22,523 nt of DNA from Geobacter sp. Its GTDB lineage: Bacteria > Desulfobacterota > Desulfuromonadia > Geobacterales > Pseudopelobacteraceae. The notes beneath the pieces were generated by a model, which worked only from the letters and a program-made list of their open reading frames with translations, searched no databases and had not been told where the DNA came from. The position numbers were made by a program, and so were the translations under genes. Numbering within the stretch: the first letter of the stretch is position 1; the number at the start of each line of letters is the position of its first letter. Positions 1 to 5,931 of this stretch are shown here, piece by piece. Location: contig DAIERH010000011.1 in assembly GCA_027346925.1 (NCBI GenBank), forward strand, positions 1-22,523, given 5' to 3'.

Positions 1-161
1 ACATCGTTTTTGAGGAGCTTGGCCAATCCTTCCGCGGTATGACGGCGTTCGGCCAGCGGGGTGAACAGATCCAGTTTTACCCCGGCATGCACAGCGCAGG
101 CGCCCCAGTAGCCACCCGAGAATTGCAGCAAATCCGCTACGTTCCACTGCTTCATTTCCAT
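1..161 (-). CDS. Partial SAM-dependent O-methyltransferase-like protein (N-terminus)
   Basis: Only the first 53 complete codons lie in the window; the gene runs off the left edge. The ATG at 161 is preceded by GGAGG (167-171 on the plus strand) at 5 nt spacing, so the start is well supported. The visible N-terminus contains GGYWGACAVHAGVKLDLFTP followed by a helix of the type TAEGLAKLL. This resembles the winged-helix dimerisation domain at the front of plant-type and bacterial O-methyltransferases, in which a helix-turn-helix-like fold precedes the SAM-binding Rossmann domain. The catalytic domain is not visible, so the substrate cannot be guessed. It lies 44 nt downstream of the cysteine-cluster gene and is probably co-transcribed with it and the rhodanese gene. 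A winged-helix regulator is a less likely alternative. Confidence 0.6.
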   Translation of the reverse strand, partial: MEMKQWNVADLLQFSGGYWGACAVHAGVKLDLFTPLAERRHTAEGLAKLLKND

Positions 162-205
162 GGCAACCTCCAGTCCCGATGCTTGACAGTGTACGTCGGT
201 ACTCA

Positions 206-472
206 TCACGTCAGGTATCCCGGCCGCGTGGCACGCTCCAGCCGGGAAAGCACTTCCAGAGCCTCGGCGGCGCTCCCGCCGCACATCTCAAGACTCGGCC
301 GCAAGCTGTGGCATACAGGCGGTCGCCCGGGTCGGCCGAAGAGACGGCAACGGTTGTCCGCAGTCAATTGGATGCAGCGAATCCCGGCCGGTTTACCACC
401 CTCCATACCGGGGATCGGTGACGATATGGACGGGGCGATGCAACACGCTGCACACCCGATACGGCACTCCAT
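206..472 (-). CDS. YkgJ-family cysteine-cluster protein (putative Zn/Fe-binding)
   Basis: An 88-residue protein that opens with a dense cysteine cluster, C3-x3-C7-x2-C10-C11, followed by Cys33, Cys42, Cys54 and Cys64. This pattern matches the YkgJ/UPF0153 'zinc- or iron-chelating' family, which is small, soluble and of unknown biochemical role. The CRLFGRPGRPPVC stretch followed by a C-terminal helix also fits that family. Its ATG lies 3 nt after the stop codon of the rhodanese gene and has only a weak Shine-Dalgarno of its own, which suggests translational coupling. The three genes rhodanese, YkgJ-like and methyltransferase-like form a minus-strand cluster. A sulfur- or metal-related role is an inference from the rhodanese neighbour, not something the sequence proves. 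Confidence 0.75.
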   Translation of the reverse strand: MECRIGCAACCIAPSISSPIPGMEGGKPAGIRCIQLTADNRCRLFGRPGRPPVCHSLRPSLEMCGGSAAEALEVLSRLERATRPGYLT

Positions 473-475
473 CTA

Positions 476-784
476 TCACTTTTCCAGGGGGAGGCCGGCC
501 CGGCGCCAACCGGACATGTGGCCTGCGAGAAGGGCGACGTTGCGGTAGCCGAGCAGGCCGAGCAAAGAACCGGCCAATTGGGCCCGTGGTCCATGCTCGC
601 ATGTCACCACCATCTGGGTTTCCCTGGCCTTCGGCAGGGCAGCCAGGCGCAGCAGGATTTTCCAGGTGGGGGCATGCACAGCGCCCGGGATATGACCGGA
701 CCTGAACTCAATACCGGTGCGGACATCAAGCACGCATGGTCCTTGTGCGGATTTGATTTTGTTCGCCAGTTCCTTCGCCTGCAT
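476..784 (-). CDS. Single-domain rhodanese-like sulfurtransferase
   Basis: A 102-residue protein consisting of one rhodanese domain. Hallmarks are the N-terminal VLDVRTGIEFRSGHIPGAVH (the LDVR and GHIPGA signatures) and the active-site loop with the presumed catalytic cysteine in VVTCEHGPRA, followed by GYRNVALLAGHMSGW. Such proteins transfer sulfane sulfur through a cysteine persulfide; the physiological acceptor is unknown here. The reading frame stays open to 871, but I place the start at the ATG at 784 because GGGGAAGAG lies immediately upstream and the longer version would run back into the tRNA-Leu terminator. It overlaps nothing and is followed after 3 nt by the cysteine-cluster gene. 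No signal peptide is seen, so it is probably cytoplasmic. Confidence 0.85.
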   Translation of the reverse strand: MQAKELANKIKSAQGPCVLDVRTGIEFRSGHIPGAVHAPTWKILLRLAALPKARETQMVVTCEHGPRAQLAGSLLGLLGYRNVALLAGHMSGWRRAGLPLEK

Positions 785-847
785 CTCTTCCCCTTTTTGT
801 CCGCATGCCGCAAGGTACGAAACGGCACCCTTGCAGCGGCTAAATGG

Positions 848-878
848 AAAGAGCCTGGCGCGTATCGCCAAGCCCTTT
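848..878 (-). terminator. Intrinsic terminator of tRNA-Leu
   Basis: Read on the minus strand, a 13-bp stem (AAAGGGCTTGGCG paired with CGCCAGGCTCTTT, two G-U pairs) with a 5-nt loop starts 9 nt after the tRNA-Leu 3' end. The T-run lies within the stem base and is short, so termination may be moderate and could allow some read-through into the rhodanese gene. Confidence 0.6.
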
Positions 879-887
879 GGTTTGATC

Positions 888-974
888 TGGTGCCGGAGGC
901 CGGGGTCGAACCGGCATGGGGTTGCCCCCGCTGGATTTTGAGTCCAGTGCGTCTACCAATTTCACCACTCCGGC
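888..974 (-). tRNA. tRNA-Leu (anticodon CAA)
   Basis: The minus strand folds into a class II tRNA. The 7-bp acceptor is GCCGGAG with CTCCGGC. The anticodon stem is CTGGA/TCCAG around loop CTCAAAA, giving anticodon CAA, which reads UUG. There is a long variable arm typical of tRNA-Leu, a TTCGA T-loop, discriminator A and an encoded CCA at 888-890. Length with CCA is 87 nt. It is transcribed divergently from tRNA-Ala. Confidence 0.95.
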
Positions 975-986
975 GGTAGTTGAGGC

Positions 987-1016
987 ACTATACTGCATGA
1001 ACGGTGAAAGCGTCAA
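987..1016 (-). promoter_or_regulatory. Sigma-70-type promoter of tRNA-Leu
   Basis: On the minus strand, TTGACG (1011-1016) and TATAGT (987-992) are separated by 18 bp. The predicted start is only a few bases before the tRNA 5' end at 974, so the primary transcript would have a very short leader. Confidence 0.75.
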
Positions 1017-1056
1017 GAGCAAAGCACTGCCCAACAGCGCCAGCAGCAAAAAATGG

Positions 1057-1085
1057 TTGACAGTAAAAATATGATCTGGTAAAAG
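1057..1085 (+). promoter_or_regulatory. Sigma-70-type promoter of tRNA-Ala
   Basis: A perfect -35 TTGACA (1057-1062) is followed after 17 bp by TAAAAG (1080-1085), a 4/6 match to the -10 consensus. The expected start near 1092 leaves about 13 nt before the tRNA-Ala 5' end. Confidence 0.7.
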
Positions 1086-1104
1086 ATTGATTCCTTGGAT
1101 ACAC

Positions 1105-1180
<76 letters not shown>

Positions 1181-1190
1181 AACAAAATCA

Positions 1191-1223
1191 AGGGGTTACG
1201 CAGTCAGCGTAGCCCCTTTTTTT
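1191..1223 (+). terminator. Intrinsic terminator of tRNA-Ala
   Basis: An 11-bp stem (1191-1201 with 1207-1217, one G-U pair) and a 5-nt loop are followed by six T residues. The hairpin begins 10 nt after the tRNA CCA end. Its arm AGGGGTTACG recurs in the tRNA-Pro terminator. Confidence 0.9.
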
Positions 1224-1253
1224 GTAAAAACACGTTGTAACAGAACAATGAGG

Positions 1254-1287
1254 AGCCGGCTCACCCCGTTCGGGGTGCCGGCTTTTT
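1254..1287 (+). terminator. Second, tandem intrinsic terminator
   Basis: A GC-rich hairpin (AGCCGGC with a one-base bulge, then CACCCCG, pairing with CGGGGTG and GCCGGCT) is followed by TTTTT at 1283-1287. It lies 30 nt behind the first tRNA-Ala terminator and points on the plus strand. On the minus strand no T-run follows it, so it is a backup terminator for tRNA-Ala rather than for the convergent queE. Confidence 0.75.
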
Positions 1288-1350
1288 CCATTCTTGCTGA
1301 CATGAATCGCTCCGGATTGCACCGACCGCCCCAACCAGGGTTGCCTGCGG

Positions 1351-2100
1351 CTACAGGACCCTGAGAAGTTTGTGCATCTGCGGGATCACCCTGACATCCG
1401 CCAGCAGGGACGAGGCCAACTCCTGAAGTGACAGGATATGAGCGCCGCTGATACCGATGCTGCCACAGGAAAGCGACAGCGGCTGAAGGAAGAGGGGAAT
1501 GGCCGGATCAACCGAAGCGATGAGGCCGCATGCCTGGCGGATCTCACCGGGAGGTGTGTCTTCACTGACCACGACCTTCACCGAGACGTTGCGCGACCGG
1601 GCGGCCCGCAGAAAAAGCCGGTGCCGCTCCCAGAGTTGCTCCTGACAGCCGGCGGTCGAGGGGAGCTTGATGTCCATGCTGATGTAGTCGATGTGTTCGA
1701 TGACCTGTTCCATGGCAAGGTAGAGGGTGCCGTTGGTTTCCAGGTGGATGGGGAGCAGCCTGCGCAGCTCGGGAAGCCAGGCGCTGAGGATATCGGCACA
1801 GAGCAGCGGCTCCCCGCCGGTCAGACTGACCGAATGATGCGCACCGGGCATCGCGGCGATCCAATCCGTCATGATGCCAACGACCGTATCCAGCGCCAGC
1901 GGCTGGGAAAGGCGGGTGAAAACGGCGGAACCGGCCCTTGTTTCAACGCGGCAGGGATCGACCTTTTGGTGCTCGGTATCGCAGTATCGGCAGTCGAGAT
2001 TGCACCCAACAATACGGATGAACAGCTGCCGTCTGCCCGCCAGCAGGCCCTCACCCTGGATTGATGAAAAGATCTCGCTGATGTGAAGAGGGTCACTCAT
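1351..2100 (-). CDS. queE: 7-carboxy-7-deazaguanine synthase QueE (radical SAM)
   Basis: QueE converts 6-carboxy-5,6,7,8-tetrahydropterin to 7-carboxy-7-deazaguanine, the step that builds the deazapurine ring of queuosine precursors. The 249-residue protein begins with ISEIFSSIQGEG and LFIRIVGCNLDC, followed by the radical-SAM motif C33-x3-C37-x2-C40 that holds the 4Fe-4S cluster. TGGEP at 94-98 is the SAM-binding GGE motif, and HLETNGT and YISMDIKLPS follow as in the QueE family. The gene starts inside the end of queD: the sequence ATGAGTGA contains the queE start and the queD stop, giving an 8-nt overlap and probable translational coupling. Length and motifs are complete. Other queuosine genes (queC, queF, tgt) are not in the window. 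Confidence 0.95.
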   Translation of the reverse strand: MSDPLHISEIFSSIQGEGLLAGRRQLFIRIVGCNLDCRYCDTEHQKVDPCRVETRAGSAVFTRLSQPLALDTVVGIMTDWIAAMPGAHHSVSLTGGEPLLCADILSAWLPELRRLLPIHLETNGTLYLAMEQVIEHIDYISMDIKLPSTAGCQEQLWERHRLFLRAARSRNVSVKVVVSEDTPPGEIRQACGLIASVDPAIPLFLQPLSLSCGSIGISGAHILSLQELASSLLADVRVIPQMHKLLRVL

Positions 2101-2461
2101 AGTAACAGGCAGAGGCGTTGTCCGACTCCCAGACCGTCACCGAGTCAATGGTGACGTTATCGTTGTTGAGACGCTCCGACAAACGCTGGTACAGGTAACG
2201 GGAGATATGTTCGGATGAGGGTGAGATATTCGAGAAGGCGGGATTTTCGTTAAGGTACTTGTGATCGAGTTCATTGATGACCACTCCGGCCTCGCGCTTG
2301 AGCACCTTGAAATCGATCCCAAGGCCGGCCTTGTCCAGTTCGCGGGCAATGACCGTGACCTCCACCTTCCAGTTATGCCCGTGCAGGTTTTCGCAATCCC
2401 CCTGATAGTTGATCAGGTTGTGGGCCGCTGCAAAACTTGTGCGGATGGTCAGCTTGTACAT
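2093..2461 (-). CDS. queD: 6-carboxytetrahydropterin synthase QueD
   Basis: QueD turns 7,8-dihydroneopterin triphosphate into 6-carboxytetrahydropterin, the substrate of QueE encoded just downstream. The 122-residue protein shows the PTPS/QueD zinc ligands His14, His27 and His29 (FAAAHNL and CENLHGHNW), the catalytic Cys23, and the Asp66-His67 pair in INELDHKYLN. The conserved SSEHISRYLY and WESDNASACYYE segments are also present. The frame is open to 2572, but the ATG at 2461 has GGAG at 6 nt and gives the usual family length; the longer form would run into the metY terminator. It is the first gene of the queDE pair. No preQ1 riboswitch is recognisable in the roughly 57-nt leader. Confidence 0.95.
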   Translation of the reverse strand: MYKLTIRTSFAAAHNLINYQGDCENLHGHNWKVEVTVIARELDKAGLGIDFKVLKREAGVVINELDHKYLNENPAFSNISPSSEHISRYLYQRLSERLNNDNVTIDSVTVWESDNASACYYE

Positions 2462-2518
2462 GGTGTCTCCTGAACGTGCAAATTTTGTGGTAATGATACG
2501 TTGTGATTCATAGTACAT

Positions 2519-2555
2519 AAAAACCAGGGCAACCACAAGGGCAGCCCTGGTTTTT
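2519..2555 (-). terminator. Terminator of metY
   Basis: A 12-bp stem (AAAAACCAGGGC with GCCCTGGTTTTT) encloses a 13-nt loop. T-runs lie on both sides, so it can act in either direction; in the minus direction it follows the metY stop by about 28 nt and insulates queD from metY. Confidence 0.85.
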
Positions 2556-2583
2556 ATCCGGGGAGCGGCCAATCACGTCCGAC

Positions 2584-3870
2584 CTACTGCTGCGAAGCCT
2601 CCAGGGCCTGCTGGATGTCGGCAATGATGTCGTCAACATTCTCCAGGCCGATGGAGAGGCGGATAAAGTCGGGCGTGACTCCTGAAGCGATCTGTTCCTC
2701 CTCGGAGAGCTGCTGATGGGTTGTGGAGGCGGGGTGGATCACCAACGACTTGGCGTCGCCGATATTGGCCAGATGCGAAAGAAGCTTCACGTTGTCGATG
2801 AACTTCCTGCCCGCGTCGATCCCGCCACGGATGCCGAAACCGATAATGGCTCCCTCCCCTTTTGTCAGGTATTTCAGCGCCCGGGCATGATCCTTGTGAC
2901 TGGCGAGGCCCGGGTAATTTACCCACGTCACGGCAGGATGCTTCTCCAGCCACGTCGCCACCCTGCGGGCATTTTCAACATGGCGCGGCATCCGCACATG
3001 CAGGGTCTCCAACCCCTGTAGGAACTGGAAGGCGTTGAAGGGAGACAGGCAGGCCCCGGTGTCGCGCAACAGCGTAACCCTCATCTTGAGGATGTAGGAA
3101 AGATTGCCCAGGGCTTCCCAGTACTTGAGCCCATGGTAGGAGGGGTCCGGCTCGGTGATCTCGGGGAACTTGCCGTTGTTCCAGGGGAACTTCCCGCCAT
3201 CGACCACTGCGCCGCCGATGCTGGTGCCGTGTCCGCCAATGAACTTGGTCAGGGAGTAAACCACGATGTCCGCGCCATGGTCCAACGGTCTGAACAGATA
3301 CGGCGTCGTCACGGTGTTATCGACGATAAAGGGAATTCCCGCCTGGTTGGTTATCTTGGCAATGGCCTCGAAATCATCCACGTTGTTCTTGGGGTTACCA
3401 ACCGACTCGGTATAGACCAGACGCGTGTTGTCGTCGATGGCCCGGCGGATGTTCTCCGGGTCGGAGCTATCGACAAATTTTACCGAAATGCCCAGCTTGG
3501 GCAGGGTGTAGTGAAACAGGTTGTAGGTTCCGCCGTACAGGTAATTGGTGGAGACGATATTCTGCCCGGCCTGGGCGATGTTGAGCACGGCATAGGTAAT
3601 GGCGGCCTGACCCGAGGCAACGGCCAAGGCCCCCACCCCCCCGTCCAGCGCGGCCAGACGTTGCTCCAGCACATCGGTGGTCGGATTCATGAGACGGGTG
3701 TAGATGTTGCCGAACTCCTTGAGTCCGAACAGATTGGCGGCATGTTCCGAACTCTTGAACACATAGGAGGTTGTCTGGTAGATGGGCACGGCACGGGAAA
3801 GGCTCGATGGATCAGGGGTATGCCCTGCATGGAGCAGAAGCGTTTCTATCGATGGCTGTTTTGGTTCCAT
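2584..3870 (-). CDS. metY: O-acetylhomoserine sulfhydrylase (aminocarboxypropyltransferase)
   Basis: A PLP enzyme that makes homocysteine from O-acetylhomoserine and sulfide, the direct sulfhydrylation route to methionine. The 428-residue length and the motifs fit MetY of the Cys/Met-metabolism PLP family: PIYQTTSYVF at 29-38, YTRLMNPTTDVLEQRLAALD, the pyridoxal-binding VYSLTKFIGGHGTSIGG with Lys209 as the Schiff-base lysine, and the C-terminal VIHPASTTHQQL and IRLSIGLENVDDII. The long insertion around GKFPWNNGKFPEITEPDPSYHG is typical of O-acetylhomoserine sulfhydrylases and argues against cystathionine gamma-synthase. The ATG at 3870 has AGGAGG upstream. It is monocistronic, with a promoter at 3908-3936 and a terminator at 2519-2555. 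Family members may also accept other thiols. Confidence 0.93.
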   Translation of the reverse strand: MEPKQPSIETLLLHAGHTPDPSSLSRAVPIYQTTSYVFKSSEHAANLFGLKEFGNIYTRLMNPTTDVLEQRLAALDGGVGALAVASGQAAITYAVLNIAQAGQNIVSTNYLYGGTYNLFHYTLPKLGISVKFVDSSDPENIRRAIDDNTRLVYTESVGNPKNNVDDFEAIAKITNQAGIPFIVDNTVTTPYLFRPLDHGADIVVYSLTKFIGGHGTSIGGAVVDGGKFPWNNGKFPEITEPDPSYHGLKYWEALGNLSYILKMRVTLLRDTGACLSPFNAFQFLQGLETLHVRMPRHVENARRVATWLEKHPAVTWVNYPGLASHKDHARALKYLTKGEGAIIGFGIRGGIDAGRKFIDNVKLLSHLANIGDAKSLVIHPASTTHQQLSEEEQIASGVTPDFIRLSIGLENVDDIIADIQQALEASQQ

Positions 3871-3907
3871 GACTTCCTCCTGGTACGGTGTAAAGTTGGT
3901 GACAGCA

Positions 3908-3936
3908 AAATTACATTTCTCCCCTAATCAAGTCAA
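3908..3936 (-). promoter_or_regulatory. Candidate metY promoter
   Basis: On the minus strand TTGACT (3931-3936) and TAATTT (3908-3913) are 17 bp apart. The -35 is a 5/6 match and the -10 is weak, as expected for a promoter needing an activator. Confidence 0.45.
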
Positions 3937-3946
3937 GTTAATTTGG

Positions 3947-3958
3947 GGTATTTATACC
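3947..3958. promoter_or_regulatory. Short palindrome upstream of metY promoter
   Basis: GGTATTTATACC consists of 5-bp perfect arms around a TT centre and sits about 10 bp upstream of the candidate metY -35. It could be an operator or activator site, but the window has only one copy, so this is speculative. Confidence 0.25.
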
Positions 3959-3979
3959 GATTCTGTGAACAATCACGCC

Positions 3980-4339
3980 TCAGATGGTAATGGTTTCCCC
4001 CGGGCGCAAACGTTCTTCCCTGCCCGGGCCGTTGAACGACGCTACAAAAAGATAAAAAAAGAGCAGCATCACCCCAACTATCAGCAAAAAAAGGGGCAAG
4101 AGGCGAATAGCGGCATCGTGCTGGCGTGGAGGAAGAATAAAACCAAAGACAGTCAGAATGGCGCCATAACCGCCGAGTGCCGCAGCCCAGAAAATCCCCA
4201 GGTTGTAGAAGCGCTGTTCGGCTCCCATGGAAAGGGCCAGCAGATCGGCCACCCCGCCGTGGTAAAAGCTGGTCAGGATAATCAGCAGCAAGGCTGCCAG
4301 AACTAGGCGCATGCCGCTGCGAATGGTGCGCTTACGCAT
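3980..4339 (-). CDS. Small three-helix membrane protein of unknown function
   Basis: I do not recognise this 119-residue protein. It has three hydrophobic segments at about 11-26 (LVLAALLLIILTSF), 48-70 (NLGIFWAAALGGYGAILTVFGFIL) and 81-102 (LLPLFLLIVGVMLLFFYLFV), joined by short polar loops. The N-terminus is basic (MRKRTIRSGMR), which predicts a cytoplasmic N-terminus, and the tail is charged (PGREERLRPGETITI). I chose the ATG at 4339 because GGGGAGG lies 8 nt upstream; a TTG at 4360 in the same frame would swallow that ribosome binding site. It starts 24 nt after the stop of the YciO/Sua5-like gene and is probably co-transcribed with it. No catalytic motif is visible. Confidence 0.7.
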   Translation of the reverse strand: MRKRTIRSGMRLVLAALLLIILTSFYHGGVADLLALSMGAEQRFYNLGIFWAAALGGYGAILTVFGFILPPRQHDAAIRLLPLFLLIVGVMLLFFYLFVASFNGPGREERLRPGETITI

Positions 4340-4363
4340 CGGCGTACCCTCCCCGGCCAAACA

Positions 4364-4972
4364 TCAGGAACACCATGACACGTCTCCCGCTCCAACCCGC
4401 AATATCTCGGGAAGATCTCCGATCAGACTCACCACTGAACTGACGTCGGTGGTAAGCATACCACCATCCACGATGAGTTCGAGTTGAGTGCCGAAATTTA
4501 TATCGATCAAGTCAGGATCACCCACCGGCTCCTCGCCGGCAAGATTGGCACTCGTGGTAATCACGGGATTACCCAGCATCCGTACGATCTCAAGACATAT
4601 CCGGTTATCGGGGATGCGAATACCCACGGTCTTCTGACGGGTCAGCAGCAGATCCGGCACCTCGCGGGTCGCCTCCAGCACAAAGGTATAGGGGCCGGGC
4701 AGATAGCGTTTGAGGATCTTGAACGCGGTATTGCTGATGTTGGCATACCGGGATACCTCGGACAGGCTGGGGCAGATGAACGAGAACGGTTTTTTATGTT
4801 CCCGCTGCTTTAGCTTATAAATCCGCTCGATCCCCTTTTTATTGAAAATGGAGCAGCCGATCCCGTAGGTGGTATCGGTGGGGTACGCGATGACCCCCCC
4901 ATCCCGCAGGCACTGGACGACACGGTCGATATGGCGGGGCTGGGGATGCTCGGGATGTATTGAAAGCAACAT
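4364..4972 (-). CDS. Sua5/YciO/YrdC-family protein (L-threonylcarbamoyladenylate synthase-like)
   Basis: A 202-residue single-domain member of the family that makes threonylcarbamoyl-AMP from threonine, bicarbonate and ATP for the tRNA t6A modification. It has GGVIAYPTDTTYGIGCSIFN near residue 30, the IYKLKQREHKKPFSFIC segment, LPGPYTFVLEAT, TVGIRIPDN and the PVITTSANLAG motif. The opening IHPEHPQPRHIDRVVQ and overall length resemble E. coli YciO more than TsaC, and members of the YciO branch do not always have full synthase activity, so the exact role is uncertain. The KxR-type basic motif is present in modified form (KLKQREHKK). The ATG at 4972 has AAGGA upstream. It follows the tRNA-Pro terminator. 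Confidence 0.85.
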   Translation of the reverse strand: MLLSIHPEHPQPRHIDRVVQCLRDGGVIAYPTDTTYGIGCSIFNKKGIERIYKLKQREHKKPFSFICPSLSEVSRYANISNTAFKILKRYLPGPYTFVLEATREVPDLLLTRQKTVGIRIPDNRICLEIVRMLGNPVITTSANLAGEEPVGDPDLIDINFGTQLELIVDGGMLTTDVSSVVSLIGDLPEILRVGAGDVSWCS

Positions 4973-5062
4973 GCGAAGTCCTTTCCACCCGCATTTATAT
5001 CATTTTCCCATGAATATGCATCATATAACATGAAAAAATTGGTGACAGAGGGACAAAAACGC

Positions 5063-5098
5063 AACAAGGGGTTACGGAACAAACCGTAACCCCTTGTT
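5063..5098 (-). terminator. Terminator closing the thrS-to-tRNA-Pro unit
   Basis: A perfect 15-bp inverted repeat (5063-5077 with 5084-5098) with a 6-nt loop lies about 5 nt behind the tRNA-Pro CCA end. In the minus direction it is followed by TGCGTTTTTG, so the T-run begins a few bases after the stem. It is symmetrical enough to slow polymerase from either side. Confidence 0.85.
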
Positions 5099-5102
5099 AT
5101 TA

Positions 5103-5179
5103 TGGTCGGTGCGACTGGATTCGAACCAGCGACCACTAGACCCCCAGTCTAGTGCGCTACCAGGCTGCGCTACGCACCG
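5103..5179 (-). tRNA. tRNA-Pro (anticodon GGG)
   Basis: The minus strand gives acceptor CGGTGCG with CGCACCG, D-arm GCGCAGCCTGGTAGCGC, anticodon stem CTAGA/TCTAG with loop CTGGGGG (anticodon GGG), T-loop TTCGAAT, discriminator A and an encoded CCA at 5103-5105. It begins 8 nt after the stop codon of the MerR-like gene with no room for a separate promoter between them, so it is probably processed from the long protein-coding transcript. Confidence 0.96.
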
Positions 5180-5187
5180 TTACAAAA

Positions 5188-5544
5188 CTACAGTTGACCT
5201 CGTAATGCCTGCAATTCACCCCTGATTTCCCGTAATAGGCCAAGATGGTCCGTTACGGAACATTCCTGTAGAGCGGGTTCAACGAGCAATTTGCCCCGCG
5301 GGGAGAATCGTTTTCTGACGCCTTCCAGTGTGAATTTTTCAACATAAAGGAGATGTTTTATCTCCAGTATCAACTCCACATCCTGCTTCGTGTACAACCG
5401 CTGCCCCGTGGGGCTCTTCAGGGGTCTCAGGAATTCAAACTCCGTCTCCCAAAAGCGGAGCACCGATGTCCTGACATCGGCTATCTGAGCAGCCTCGCCG
5501 ATTTTGTAGTACAACTTGTCGGGGAAGTGGGTGCCCATGGTCAT
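5188..5544 (-). CDS. MerR-family transcriptional regulator
   Basis: A 118-residue protein with an N-terminal MerR-type winged helix: KLYYKIGEAAQIADVRTSVL, then RFWETEFEFLRPLKSPTGQR and LYTKQDVELILEIKHLLYVE. The last part corresponds to wing 1 and the following helix. The FTLEGVRKRFSP segment continues as in short MerR proteins. The C-terminus (about 85-118) forms a helix rich in Leu, Arg and Glu, consistent with the antiparallel dimerisation coiled coil, and has no cysteines for metal sensing. The effector is unknown. The gene sits 21 nt after ihfA and just before tRNA-Pro, an arrangement I associate with Geobacter-type genomes. Its targets cannot be inferred from the window. Confidence 0.9.
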   Translation of the reverse strand: MTMGTHFPDKLYYKIGEAAQIADVRTSVLRFWETEFEFLRPLKSPTGQRLYTKQDVELILEIKHLLYVEKFTLEGVRKRFSPRGKLLVEPALQECSVTDHLGLLREIRGELQALRGQL

Positions 5545-5565
5545 AGGACAAAACAGCGGTACAGC

Positions 5566-5850
5566 CTATTTTGTCTCTGCGTTGATGGCGTTTTTAAGAA
5601 CCTGACTCGGCTTGAACGTCAGGATACGTCGGGCGGCAATGGTAATAGTCTCGCCAGTCTGGGGGTTGCGCCCCCTGCGATCGGCCTTCTGCTTGACGAC
5701 AAAGTTGCCGAATCCGGCGATTTTTATCTTCTCACCAGTCTCCAGAGTATTCTTGATGAGACTGAAGATCGTCTCGACCATCTCGGCGGACTCTTTTTTT
5801 GAGAAACCAATCTTCTGATGGATGCGTTCAACGATGTCGGCTTTGGTCAT
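5566..5850 (-). CDS. ihfA: Integration host factor alpha subunit
   Basis: A 94-residue DNA-bending protein of the HU/IHF family that works as a heterodimer with IHF-beta. It begins MTKADIVERIHQKIGFSKKE, has EMVETIFSLIKNTLETGEKI, then the GFGNFVVKQKADRRGRNPQT beta-arm with the conserved intercalating proline in RNPQTGE. It ends with ARRILTFKPSQVLKNAINA. The frame extends upstream to a TTG at 5871, but the ATG at 5850 has GAGG at a proper distance and gives the family length. It lies after pheT, the same neighbour as E. coli ihfA. An internal promoter candidate at 5896-5924 could express it apart from the synthetase genes. A general HU paralogue is less likely given the pheT linkage. Confidence 0.93.
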   Translation of the reverse strand: MTKADIVERIHQKIGFSKKESAEMVETIFSLIKNTLETGEKIKIAGFGNFVVKQKADRRGRNPQTGETITIAARRILTFKPSQVLKNAINAETK

Positions 5851-5895
5851 AACAACCTCAATTTGCGTCAATTTCTTAACAATTAAAGGGTGATT

Positions 5896-5924
5896 TATAT
5901 ACCACAGGGGAACCGGTTACGCAA
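5896..5924 (-). promoter_or_regulatory. Candidate internal promoter for ihfA
   Basis: In the 81-nt pheT-ihfA gap, minus-strand TTGCGT (5919-5924) and TATATA (5896-5901) are spaced by 17 bp. The -35 match is partial. This would let ihfA, merR-like and tRNA-Pro be expressed independently of pheST. Confidence 0.4.
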
Positions 5925-5931
5925 CAGGTTT

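Noticed and set aside
2462..2518. preQ1 riboswitch upstream of queD
   Set aside because: The leader is only 57 nt and I found no matching stem-loop and A-rich tail arrangement; nothing supports a riboswitch.
4340..4360. TTG start at 4360 for the small membrane protein
   Set aside because: It would place the GGGGAGG ribosome binding site inside the coding region; the ATG at 4339 is correctly spaced from it.
5866..5878. Possible IHF site in the ihfA leader
   Set aside because: CGTCAATTTCTTA has two mismatches in the WATCAA half; too weak to claim autoregulation.
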